49,650 bases of DNA, from IMG/VR virus record IMGVR_UViG_3300027917_000064, positions 1 to 49,650 of that record; one strand, written 5' to 3'. This DNA comes from a virus. Both the position numbers and the translations under genes were made by a program. The notes under the pieces are model-generated. The model worked only from the letters and a program-made list of their open reading frames with translations, was not told the origin of the DNA and made no database searches. Below, piece after piece: positions 26,691 through 34,481 of the stretch (position 1 is the stretch's first letter; the number at the start of each line of letters is the position of its first letter).

Positions 26691-27452
26691 TCAAGAATAA
26701 ACGTCTTTGAGCCTACCGAGAGAGTAGGTGGCAAAGTCGAATCGGTTGTCGGAATAGTGATCGAGTACGACGAGTCCCCTCCAGTACGAGGTGACGGAGC
26801 CTTTGGCGTACTCATCGACGTGTTCAAAAAAGCAACCAACATTAAGAGCTTGGTTAAGATGTGGAGCATTGTGACGATGCTCGCCAGCAGTATCAAGTTT
26901 GTGAGTATGACCAAAGACCACGCTATTGTGGTAGATACTAAGAGCCTTTTGAACAGCGTACTTTCCACCGACTGCTTTACCGTTTTCTTGGATAGGGACG
27001 TGGGTGAATGAGACTCCTTTGTGGTTCCAGTCGTGTTTGTATTTGACGTATTCAATGATGTATCCTTCTTCCCTAATGTCGCGTAGTAGGTCATGTTCGA
27101 CGTTCACCTGTCCTTCTAGTTCCGGGTGGTAATCAAGATATCTATCAGTCCTGTTCTCGTGATTACCTTCGCAATAGATAACATCTATGTTACGATGTAC
27201 CTTGTTGAACATCCTTTCAAGGCCCTCACGTCCTGCGTTGATATCTAGGGCGTAGCGTCTGTTCTCCATGATCTTACGCTTGTCCTTATCCCAAGCTGAG
27301 AGTGAGTCCATAGTCACGAAGTCACCGATGATGACAATACGATCCGGCTCAATGTCACGTATCAAACCATTAGCCCAATCGAACCGACGTAAGTCTTGGC
27401 CCGGTGCTACGTGGGCATCTCCAATCACCAGTGTTTGATCAAGACGTGCCAT
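26691..27452 (-). CDS. calcineurin-like metallophosphoesterase
   Basis: A 253-residue enzyme (start at MARLDQTLVIGDAH, 10 bases after GAGG; a Met five codons upstream is possible). It has all metallophosphoesterase blocks in order: GDAH, GDFVTMDS, EGNHENR, the late FTHVP box and GHTHKLD. It would use two metal ions to hydrolyse phosphoesters, and phage members range from nucleotide phosphatases to nucleases of the SbcD/Mre11 type. It has no capping domain and no SbcC partner nearby, so a simple phosphatase or nuclease is likely. It overlaps the upstream small gene by 14 bases. Confidence 0.82.
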   Translation of the reverse strand: MARLDQTLVIGDAHVAPGQDLRRFDWANGLIRDIEPDRIVIIGDFVTMDSLSAWDKDKRKIMENRRYALDINAGREGLERMFNKVHRNIDVIYCEGNHENRTDRYLDYHPELEGQVNVEHDLLRDIREEGYIIEYVKYKHDWNHKGVSFTHVPIQENGKAVGGKYAVQKALSIYHNSVVFGHTHKLDTAGEHRHNAPHLNQALNVGCFFEHVDEYAKGSVTSYWRGLVVLDHYSDNRFDFATYSLGRLKDVYS

Positions 27453-27708
27453 ATAGTGAGTCCTCATCTTTAAAGGTACGCTTCTCCCACTTGTACTTGG
27501 CGAACTCAAGCATCAGTAGCATATCACTTGATGGCATAGGGGTCCATCCCATGCTCAGTTCCTCGCCATCTTCATCGTTGATGATGACGATCATCTTGGC
27601 ATTGGGCTTATCCTTAACGTAGTCAGCAAGTGCTTCCGCGATACCCTTTGGTGTGTCACTACGGAACAACTTAGGAAACTCTAAAACCTTCTTATCATCA
27701 TCGTCCAT
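27439..27708 (-). CDS. small hypothetical protein
   Basis: An 89-residue protein with ATG 27708 nine bases after GGAG. It has an acidic start (MDDDDKKVLEFPKLF) and an alpha/beta core with AKMIVIINDEDGEELSMGWT and a final helix MLLMLEFAKYKWEKRTFKDE. This short beta-hairpin plus helix pattern is common in small phage proteins of unknown function. It is coupled to the metallophosphoesterase gene by a 14-base overlap. Confidence 0.7.
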   Translation of the reverse strand: MDDDDKKVLEFPKLFRSDTPKGIAEALADYVKDKPNAKMIVIINDEDGEELSMGWTPMPSSDMLLMLEFAKYKWEKRTFKDEDSLYGTS

Positions 27709-27713
27709 ATTAA

Positions 27714-27803
27714 TTATCTCCGTCTGTCAAAGTGACTTGCTACTAGTGCTACCACTATAGAACACAGGGTTACTAGTATTGCTATACACTCGTACTTATA
27801 CAT
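27714..27803 (-). CDS. 29-residue membrane peptide
   Basis: MYKYECIAILVTLCSIVVAL then VASHFDRRR: one transmembrane segment with a basic C-terminal anchor. ATG 27803 lies inside the 3' end of the upstream gene, with GGGAG about seven bases before it. A two-mismatch palindrome (27769-27780) lies within the gene. Tiny single-TM peptides are common in phages and easily missed; function unknown. Confidence 0.5.
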   Translation of the reverse strand: MYKYECIAILVTLCSIVVALVASHFDRRR

Positions 27804-28488
27804 CGTCTGTCTCCCTACCAGGGAGGAAGGTGTCGATCTCGTCAAGTGTGCCCCAGCGACCATCGAAATCAGACATCTCCCGCTGCACGTCGCGCAACAA
27901 CCGCTCCGCTGTTGCAAGGCGAGCAGAAAGTTCCATGTTCTGACCGTCTGCGGTAAGTAGATCAGCCCGCAGCCGTTCGATCTCGTCGCGGAGGCGGGTG
28001 ATCTCTGCATGTACGGGCACGCTTACGTAGTGTCCTCTGTCACCTATTAATACAGTCTGCGATGGACTGCACCGCTCACGCAGCCGCTCGATTTCGTCGG
28101 CGGCCATTCTGAACAGGTCGTTTGACCCATCATATTTATCTGCGGCACCCTGTAAGCCACGCAGCCTCTCCATCAGGCCGTCCTTGTCGAAGGTGCAGGC
28201 CCTCTGAAGTCGTTCGATCTCGTCGGCGGCTTCCGGTCCATCAGGATTGCGATACCAGTTTGTCGTTAATCCCGGCAGGCGAGTTGGCCCATGCTCTACT
28301 TTCCGCAGCCTTTCCAATAGATCACTCACAAGCTCCTCCGTCCTCGCCTCGATCTTCTTCCGCCTCTCAGGAGGCAGGCTGTCTCGGAGTTCAGATAGCG
28401 TGCGGCCTTTCACGATGTCGCAGGAGTGCCCTTCGGGCTCGAAGTAGTGGGCTCTACAAACGGGACAGATGTTCCAGTCGTGGCTCAT
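27796..28488 (-). CDS. zinc-knuckle and coiled-coil hypothetical protein
   Basis: A 230-residue protein (start chosen at MSHDWNICPVC, nine bases after GGAG; an ATG five codons upstream is possible). The N-terminus has a Cys/His knuckle (CPVC...HSC). Then come long heptad helices with repeated ADEIERL(Q/R) phrases (ERLQRACTFDKDGL and ERLRERC, later DEIERLRADLL). The repeated phrase suggests internal duplication. Codons are G+C-rich compared with flanking genes, hinting at a recent transfer. It may be a scaffold or adaptor protein. Function unknown. Confidence 0.65.
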   Translation of the reverse strand: MSHDWNICPVCRAHYFEPEGHSCDIVKGRTLSELRDSLPPERRKKIEARTEELVSDLLERLRKVEHGPTRLPGLTTNWYRNPDGPEAADEIERLQRACTFDKDGLMERLRGLQGAADKYDGSNDLFRMAADEIERLRERCSPSQTVLIGDRGHYVSVPVHAEITRLRDEIERLRADLLTADGQNMELSARLATAERLLRDVQREMSDFDGRWGTLDEIDTFLPGRETDDV

Positions 28489-28509
28489 AGCGGTTGTCTC
28501 CATGATGAT

Positions 28510-28959
28510 TTACTTTAACCAATCTTCCGGTATCTTTTCTCCGATGGCCCACGGAATTCCAAGCCCTTCGGCCCAATCCGAATACCGTACTCTACTGCCG
28601 GGTCTGATCCGGTTATTGCGTTGAAACAGAATTCGCAAATCGAGTCCGGGGTTGTGTAACAAGACAGATTCCAGTTTTCTCCTAGCTGAGAAGTCCAGAT
28701 ATCCTTTGAGTTCAATACAGCGTTTACCGACCACAATGTCTGGTACGTAGTAGTACTCGATTTTGTACGGGACTTTTTCTCCTTCGTACTTCCAGTCTTT
28801 GTCTTCTTTGAACCCTCTCGATTCGAGGTCTTTGCAGATCCTTTCTTCATACTTACTTCTCCTTGAACCTTTCTTTAATGTACGCTTCCGTGATGCACGG
28901 TACTTTCGGGGGCTTCCCGACCGGCTTGCAGATGAACGCTGGCCCGTCCGAGTAGGCAT
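28510..28959 (-). CDS. T7 endonuclease I-like Holliday-junction resolvase
   Basis: A 149-residue protein. Its body matches T7 gp3: a helix with KYEERICKDLESRGF (the T7 Glu20 helix), a WKYEGEKVPYKIEYYYVPDI strand with Asp74, an E83-L-K85 active site after it, then LDLRILFQRNNRIRPGSRVR and a C-terminal IPEDWLK like T7 IPAEWIK. It cleaves branched DNA, aids recombination and packaging, and in T7 helps degrade host DNA. ATG 28959 has AAGGAGG upstream and no later ATG, GTG or TTG exists before the homology. The gene thus overlaps the upstream exonuclease gene by 107 bases and has a 34-residue basic extension. Confidence 0.88.
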   Translation of the reverse strand: MPTRTGQRSSASRSGSPRKYRASRKRTLKKGSRRSKYEERICKDLESRGFKEDKDWKYEGEKVPYKIEYYYVPDIVVGKRCIELKGYLDFSARRKLESVLLHNPGLDLRILFQRNNRIRPGSRVRYSDWAEGLGIPWAIGEKIPEDWLK

Positions 28960-29782
28960 ATACTTCTAGTCCTCCTTGTTCTTCATAGCAATCAAACTTG
29001 TACGGGCAGTATGAACAGCCGGGACCGAGAACAGCATTGGAACCTTTACTAGTAACGTCTCTAGTTGGGTCAGTCTTAAGTGATTCAGGAGAAGATATCC
29101 TCTTTCCCATGTTCGTAACCCAAGTGGTACACAGTTGCGGATCCACCTTCTGGGTGTATAGATGCAACTTACCATTCTGTTTGTTACAAGCCAGAATACC
29201 AACGGTGTCTATTGATTCACCAAGCATGTGCATCATACCAGCGTAGTAGTAAAGCTGGCGCATGTAACCCCACTTATCCTCCACGGCGGCTTCGCCACTC
29301 TGCCACTTCTGAAAGGAATAGTTCTCCATGCTCTTTACGTCAACCAGTACACCATCTATCATTGCGTCAATACGACCAGAAAGGGTGAACGTGGTACCGG
29401 GTAGTGAAACAGACAACCTACGTTGTTCATCTTCCACATTGTGCCCAGCCACCTGAGCTATAAAGAGCACGGACTCTTCTATCAAATCACCGTACAAGAA
29501 CTTGAACTTGTTACTGCCATCAATCTGTTCCTTTTGCACATTGTTATCAGTACCAAAGATGTTGTACCAAATCTTACGATAACAATTGGGCGTCACCTGT
29601 GTGACGTACACCTCACTAGGATCACGGTCAGACCTATCTGGATCCTTGATCTCATCCCGTACGTGTCTGACCATACGCACACCAAGGCCAGCTAGTGCGT
29701 CTGTGTTAAACTCTATATCCTTGTTAGCCTCACCCAACAACTTGTAGATGTCAGGTATAAGGTTGTCTATCGCATTACTCAC
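28853..29782 (-). CDS. Cas4/RecB-like Fe-S exonuclease
   Basis: A 309-residue PD-(D/E)xK nuclease. I chose GTG 29782, six bases after GGAGGA; a GTG two codons upstream has no room for it. Motifs are Cys67 (PNCYRKIWYN), the core GRIDAMIDGVLVDVKSM (Asp139, Asp148, Lys150), QLYYY (QxxxY) and C-terminal GCSYCPYKFDC (Cys256, 259, 265). The four cysteines fit the Fe-S cluster of Cas4/AddB-type enzymes. In a podovirus it would act as the 5'-3' exonuclease, replacing T7 gp6. No Cas genes are nearby, so it is a replication/recombination nuclease. A one-mismatch palindrome at 29045 is in the gene. Confidence 0.82.
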   Translation of the reverse strand: MSNAIDNLIPDIYKLLGEANKDIEFNTDALAGLGVRMVRHVRDEIKDPDRSDRDPSEVYVTQVTPNCYRKIWYNIFGTDNNVQKEQIDGSNKFKFLYGDLIEESVLFIAQVAGHNVEDEQRRLSVSLPGTTFTLSGRIDAMIDGVLVDVKSMENYSFQKWQSGEAAVEDKWGYMRQLYYYAGMMHMLGESIDTVGILACNKQNGKLHLYTQKVDPQLCTTWVTNMGKRISSPESLKTDPTRDVTSKGSNAVLGPGCSYCPYKFDCYEEQGGLEVYAYSDGPAFICKPVGKPPKVPCITEAYIKERFKEK

Positions 29783-29784
29783 AG

Positions 29785-30309
29785 TCACTCCTCCATCTTA
29801 AGTGCGAGCTTCGCCACCTTCTCTTCAACATCGCGTCCGCTAGTATAGTCCGCAAAGGTACGAGCAACATCAAGTACCTTCTGAATCATGGCATCGCCAC
29901 TCGTATCACACCCAAACAGTGCGGGGTATGAGGTTACTAGTTCCCGCGCATTTGTCAGCGCATTCTGTCTGATGATTGCAATCTCACCTGACGTTGCAGG
30001 TACGGGGAAAACACGTCCACTACGAAAAGAAGTACCCGACGCATCGGTGGGAGTAGCACGCACAGGTGTAGCACCCGTGCCTGTTGCTGTAACAGAAACA
30101 GTAGCAGGGTCAATCTTAGGACCATAAGCAGTTGCAGAAGCAACGAAATCAATCTCAGCACCATCGGTAATACCTGCCTTGGTTGGGTTAGAGAAACCCC
30201 ACTGATACTTGGTACCATCTACCAAGATGTCATAGACAGACATGGGGCCTTTCTTCGTGTTAACAGTACGAGCGATCACCTTATCAACAGTACCTTTCTG
30301 AGTCGTCAT
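29785..30309 (-). CDS. putative OB-fold single-stranded DNA-binding protein
   Basis: A 174-residue protein lying between polymerase and exonuclease genes, where ssDNA-binding proteins are usual. The N-terminal 55 residues (GTVDKVIARTVNTKKGPMSV, then YDILVDGTKYQWGF) look like a short OB fold. A Thr/Ala/Pro-rich linker follows, then a helical C-terminal domain ending in acidic EEKVAKLALKMEE. SSBs often end in an acidic tail. The ATG at 30309 is preceded by GAGGTATTAGTAACC, a degenerate palindrome between Shine-Dalgarno and start. The stop overlaps the start region of the exonuclease gene. Confidence 0.55.
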   Translation of the reverse strand: MTTQKGTVDKVIARTVNTKKGPMSVYDILVDGTKYQWGFSNPTKAGITDGAEIDFVASATAYGPKIDPATVSVTATGTGATPVRATPTDASGTSFRSGRVFPVPATSGEIAIIRQNALTNARELVTSYPALFGCDTSGDAMIQKVLDVARTFADYTSGRDVEEKVAKLALKMEE

Positions 30310-30325
30310 GGTTACTAATACCTCG

Positions 30326-32326
30326 TTAAGTCATAAGTTTGTGCCATGGTCCATCCCACGACACTAAGCTATATTGTACATCAACTACTAGGGGTAAGTC
30401 AAGAAAATCTGTCTTAAATAACCTTTCAAATAATGGCGCTGCCTCCTCTAGTGTGTTCTTTACCCAACGTGCGTACTCCTCTATCTTGTCAAGAGGACAC
30501 TCAAACAGAATTGAATCGTGTACTGTGTTGATCATGTGCAAGTCTTTGATGCCGTCCTCACGCAAACGGGACTCTGTGTAACCCAACATCATTGGGACTA
30601 TATCACCAGTAGCAAGTCCTTGAATTGGATAGTTGCACATCTTGGTATAAGCAGGCTCGTAGCTAAATCCCTTTGCTACGACTTTCTTATTTAATGGTAT
30701 TGCATATCTCCTGCCAGTTACAGAAGTGTGCACGCAAATAGGATTACCTTCGCTATCCTTTAATCTAAACTTACGGTACTGTTCTTCCAGATTCTTTGCC
30801 AAGCGTGCACGGTACGTCTTGATACTGGAGTATCGTTCGTAGAACTTTCTTACGATATCCCACACAATACCTTGGGAGATACCAGACTGTTCGGCTAGGG
30901 TAGGCACACCACCACCGTAGATAATTCCAAAGTCAACACCCTTGACTATGCGCCTTTGTTCCTTAGTATACCCATCACCGAATGTTTCTGACGCAATCGC
31001 ATCGTGTACATCTACACCGTTACGCAAGTCACTCAGCAACACCGGATCCTTTGAGTCATAAGCAAAGGCAACCATCTCTAGTTGTTTATAATCAGCTTCA
31101 ATGAATGCCATACCCTTTCTTGGTACGAACAAGCTCTTAACCTCACTGCTACTAGCTTGGTTCTGTAGATTAGGATTACTCTGTGAGTAGCGTCCGGTAC
31201 TAGTAATTGTCTGGTGTATGTTGGGGTGCAAGGTAGTACCCCACAACTTGGTTGGTAACGTACGCACATACGTAGATAACAACTTCTCATTCTTTTTGTA
31301 TTCACGTAGAAATTTAATAACATCTAACGTAGGCTCTACTTTCTGTAGTATGGAGTCACTGACAGTCCAGATACCCAGCTTGGTACGTCTGGCACCTACA
31401 TCTTTAGGATCTATAACACAAGGGAACGACAGCACATCGTCTTCATAAGTGTACTTCGTCTGTCCCTTTTTCTTACCAGACTTCCATACCCCGTTCTCTT
31501 TCTTCTTCTTGTAGGCGTAATCACCACCAAAGATTACGGCACTCCAAAATACATTAGAATTGATGAAGGGTGCCAAGTCATCTAGGCTAAGGGCTACTTC
31601 CATCTGAGCCTTAAGTAGACTGTTCTTCGCCTCTAGGTGTGCGGCAACAAGTGCTGAACCTTCAAGGTCAAACTCTATGCCACGATGTTCCATCCTTACC
31701 ACAGCCTTTAGTGCAGCACACTGAGTGAAGATCAACTTAAGCATACCACATCTCTTGGCTTCGTCCATCTGAGCTAAAGCAAGATTGTACGTTATGATAC
31801 AATCATTGCGTAGGTAGTCCATCAAGTCGTTCTGTTCCACATCCTCAGTCGTCTTACCTTCTGCGATAAGACGCTTTATAAGATCATCCTTCTCACCAAT
31901 CAAAAGCCCGTCTATCTTTAGAGCATCTGCCAAACTAGGCATCTTGTTTTGCTGACAAGACAACAAGTAATGGGCGATACTAGTATCCCACAGTGTGCAC
32001 GACATGAGTTGCTCGAAGGCTTCAGGGTAACGAGCCGCATAAAGTAAATCAAACTTCAGATTGTGACCACATACGATGATGTTTTTGTTAGCACCTTCTT
32101 CCATTACCTCATCATTGTTATCCCACAAATTGGGAATGAAACCTTCATAGATATAAGAATGCTTGCCATCATAAATACCAGCTAATAGCACCTCGTTACT
32201 AGTATCCCAAGGCGTAGAGGAACTAAACCCAGCACGCTTGCAGCGCATGGTAGTCTCTATATCAAATGAGAATAAGTGGCGGGATGTCTTAGTAAGTTTT
32301 GGACGAGTATCTACCTCTTTCTCCAT
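30326..32326 (-). CDS. DNA polymerase, family A with 3'-5' exonuclease
   Basis: A 666-residue replicative polymerase (start at MEKEVDTRPKL, with GAGG 10 bases upstream). The proofreading domain has FSFDIETT (Asp22, Glu24) and VCGHNLKFD. The polymerase domain has motif A FIEADYKQLEM (catalytic Asp412), motif B RRIVKGVDFGIIYGG (Lys462, Phe466, Tyr470) and motif C NTVHDSILFE (Asp604). Phe466 is the residue equivalent to E. coli Phe762, a position whose identity has been linked to phage lifestyle in viral ecology. There is no helicase fusion. It overlaps the helicase gene by 38 bases. Palindrome copies lie at 31196, 31976 and 32205. Confidence 0.95.
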   Translation of the reverse strand: MEKEVDTRPKLTKTSRHLFSFDIETTMRCKRAGFSSSTPWDTSNEVLLAGIYDGKHSYIYEGFIPNLWDNNDEVMEEGANKNIIVCGHNLKFDLLYAARYPEAFEQLMSCTLWDTSIAHYLLSCQQNKMPSLADALKIDGLLIGEKDDLIKRLIAEGKTTEDVEQNDLMDYLRNDCIITYNLALAQMDEAKRCGMLKLIFTQCAALKAVVRMEHRGIEFDLEGSALVAAHLEAKNSLLKAQMEVALSLDDLAPFINSNVFWSAVIFGGDYAYKKKKENGVWKSGKKKGQTKYTYEDDVLSFPCVIDPKDVGARRTKLGIWTVSDSILQKVEPTLDVIKFLREYKKNEKLLSTYVRTLPTKLWGTTLHPNIHQTITSTGRYSQSNPNLQNQASSSEVKSLFVPRKGMAFIEADYKQLEMVAFAYDSKDPVLLSDLRNGVDVHDAIASETFGDGYTKEQRRIVKGVDFGIIYGGGVPTLAEQSGISQGIVWDIVRKFYERYSSIKTYRARLAKNLEEQYRKFRLKDSEGNPICVHTSVTGRRYAIPLNKKVVAKGFSYEPAYTKMCNYPIQGLATGDIVPMMLGYTESRLREDGIKDLHMINTVHDSILFECPLDKIEEYARWVKNTLEEAAPLFERLFKTDFLDLPLVVDVQYSLVSWDGPWHKLMT

Positions 32327-33545
32327 CAAAGTATACCTCAAATTTACCGTGTCGTTTATCAGGTTGGGTTCGTGGTCCACCCGGTAGCTTGTTCTTTGCT
32401 ACGCTGATGTACCTAGTAGAGTCATCACCTATGTTACCTATCATAACAATGGCATCAGCTTCACCTTGGACACCAGTTTTGGATCCGTACATTTGTGACA
32501 AGTCAAGCCAAGCTTTTCCCTCTGCACTTGCATCTGCCTGCATGATTCCAACGATGGTACACTTATACTTAGTTGCGAGATTACGGACAAACTGAGCGAT
32601 CTTCCGCATCCTAGACACATCGTTTTCATCCCTATCAAAACCTCTGAGCTTGTCGAGGATGTTGATTCCGACAAGGGAGTACTCACCTCCTTTAAGATAT
32701 CTTTCGAGATCATAGACACTTAGCATACCTTCTTTATCTACTACTTTAATTCTATCTATGGTGCCCAGTGCTGCCTTGTACTTCTCTAGAGTAGCATCTT
32801 CGTCCACTGCTATGTCCAGCAGTGTCATCGCAAGTGCTGACTGGATACAGCGTACCCATATCTTACGGCCATCCTCTTCATTGTTAAAGATGATAGCCTT
32901 CTTATCCTCGGGTAGTTGCTGTGCCATGTGTGTGAACTCAGACGTAATGAACGTAGTCTTTCCTGTCTCTGGTCGAGCAGAGACGATTAAGAAGTCACCT
33001 CCGTGCACTGGTCCGATGCTGATGTTGAGGTCTTCCAGTCTCCACTCAAGACCGTGAGAGCGGACAAGATCATTGAGGATACTAGTAAGATCGTTAGTAA
33101 CAAAATAATCTTCATCAGTCTTGCCTGCACTGGATAGCTCGTTAACATACTTGTCAAGTATAGAACTACAATAGTCCAAGCTGACACCAGTATCGCCGCG
33201 AATAACACGATCACACACCTCTCTCACTTGCGCTGTGTAGTCCAGCGCTATGAACTTGTCTATGACTGCCTTATCAACAGGTGGTTCTGTTGTGATACGT
33301 TCAAAGATGGTATCGTACATCTCATACCTAGCAGCATCCCAACCGGGGTGCTGTACCATCTTGTGCCACACCTTGAAGTGTGTAAAATCAATGGGATCAT
33401 TATCAGAAAATACTTTCCAGTATTCTGCATAGTCATCAAGCAACATCATAGTCTCACGTACCACGGTGTGAGACTTAACGTGTCGTTTGAATCTATCGTA
33501 GTATCCCTTGTTCGATAGAAACTTTAGCAAAGGAATGTCTAGCAT
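32289..33545 (-). CDS. DnaB-type replicative helicase
   Basis: A 418-residue helicase (ATG 33545; a GTG four codons upstream is less likely). It has a helical N-terminal domain, then a RecA-type core with Walker A ARPETGKTTF (Lys196, Thr197), NNEEDGRKI and a Walker B-like YSLVGINILDKLRGF. The late GKAWLDLSQMYGSKTGVQGE and VAKNKLPGG segments are typical of DnaB/gp4 helicase motifs. It unwinds the fork as a hexamer with the separate primase from the adjacent gene. In T7 these two activities are fused in gp4; here they are split. It overlaps the primase gene end by one or a few bases. Confidence 0.9.
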   Translation of the reverse strand: MLDIPLLKFLSNKGYYDRFKRHVKSHTVVRETMMLLDDYAEYWKVFSDNDPIDFTHFKVWHKMVQHPGWDAARYEMYDTIFERITTEPPVDKAVIDKFIALDYTAQVREVCDRVIRGDTGVSLDYCSSILDKYVNELSSAGKTDEDYFVTNDLTSILNDLVRSHGLEWRLEDLNISIGPVHGGDFLIVSARPETGKTTFITSEFTHMAQQLPEDKKAIIFNNEEDGRKIWVRCIQSALAMTLLDIAVDEDATLEKYKAALGTIDRIKVVDKEGMLSVYDLERYLKGGEYSLVGINILDKLRGFDRDENDVSRMRKIAQFVRNLATKYKCTIVGIMQADASAEGKAWLDLSQMYGSKTGVQGEADAIVMIGNIGDDSTRYISVAKNKLPGGPRTQPDKRHGKFEVYFDGERGRYSSKTY

Positions 33546-33546
33546 G

Positions 33547-34476
33547 TCAGTGAACACCTAATACGCCATCAACAAAATCTTGTATGTCTGCAACACTGAA
33601 GTATTTAGGATCGCACTTCTTGTCGTGATCGAAGGCTGGTGTAAACATACCCACATCTTTCATGAAGATACGTAGTCTATCTGTTGTTTCTCTGGCTGCA
33701 CTGATAACAGTTGGGTTGTCCATATCCAGCCACACAAACGCTTTGTCAAACATACAAGATAGCTTGTGCACCTCAGGCAAGCTCATAACACTAGCACCGT
33801 GAAGCACACACGCAGCAAAGCCAGCTTGTGCTATCTTAACACCACTCACCCTATCCTCACAGATTACTAGTATCGGTGAGTCGTATGGGTTGAAGATGTG
33901 TGTCCCAACATGACCAAGTGTACGTACCTTTGGACAGTTGGGTTGTGCATGTACAGTAAACAGTGGCTTCAACTGTACGCCTACCATCTTGGTATCTTCA
34001 AAACAAGGCCACAGCATATATGGCATATCTAACTTACCGAGTATCTGACCAAACCCTACACCCCAGTTGTCCGCACGGCAAAGGCTGTAGTCAAGCTCCC
34101 ACTTATCCATGTACTCCTGATGCGTATTGAATGCTGGCGATAGTGCAACAGGTATGCTATGCCAAGACTTAAGGTAGTGTTGTAGCTGTTGAACAAGATG
34201 ATCTGTACTAGGTACTAGTGAAGGTACCTCAGTATGACGTGGGCTATAGATGTTAGGCACGTACCCATCAGGTTTGTACATACCTCCCTTCTGACAATTG
34301 TGGCAATAGGCTAGGAACACATCCTTAGCAGTACGTGTTATGTACAGCCGTGGCTTGTGGTCAGGCACGCCACCCTCACAATACCGATGAATCACAGCCC
34401 TTGTGGTTTCCCTGTCTAGTTCGGCTACACCGCGCTCAGCTAACTGTCTCATTTCCTCTCTGGTAAACTTAGGCAT
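33547..34476 (-). CDS. DnaG-type primase (zinc finger and TOPRIM)
   Basis: A 309-residue primase (ATG 34476 after AAGGTG; a GTG three codons upstream is less likely). The N-terminal zinc-binding set is His30/Cys33...Cys58/Cys61 (HRYCEGG, YCHNCQKGG). The TOPRIM part has VICEDRVSGVKI (Glu), then AFVWLDMDNP (Asp-x-Asp). The C-terminal helix follows FDHDKKCDPKYF. It lays RNA primers at the fork for the polymerase. It is coupled to the helicase downstream and to the CobS-like gene upstream, which it overlaps. Confidence 0.88.
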   Translation of the reverse strand: MPKFTREEMRQLAERGVAELDRETTRAVIHRYCEGGVPDHKPRLYITRTAKDVFLAYCHNCQKGGMYKPDGYVPNIYSPRHTEVPSLVPSTDHLVQQLQHYLKSWHSIPVALSPAFNTHQEYMDKWELDYSLCRADNWGVGFGQILGKLDMPYMLWPCFEDTKMVGVQLKPLFTVHAQPNCPKVRTLGHVGTHIFNPYDSPILVICEDRVSGVKIAQAGFAACVLHGASVMSLPEVHKLSCMFDKAFVWLDMDNPTVISAARETTDRLRIFMKDVGMFTPAFDHDKKCDPKYFSVADIQDFVDGVLGVH

Positions 34477-34481
34477 CTTGG

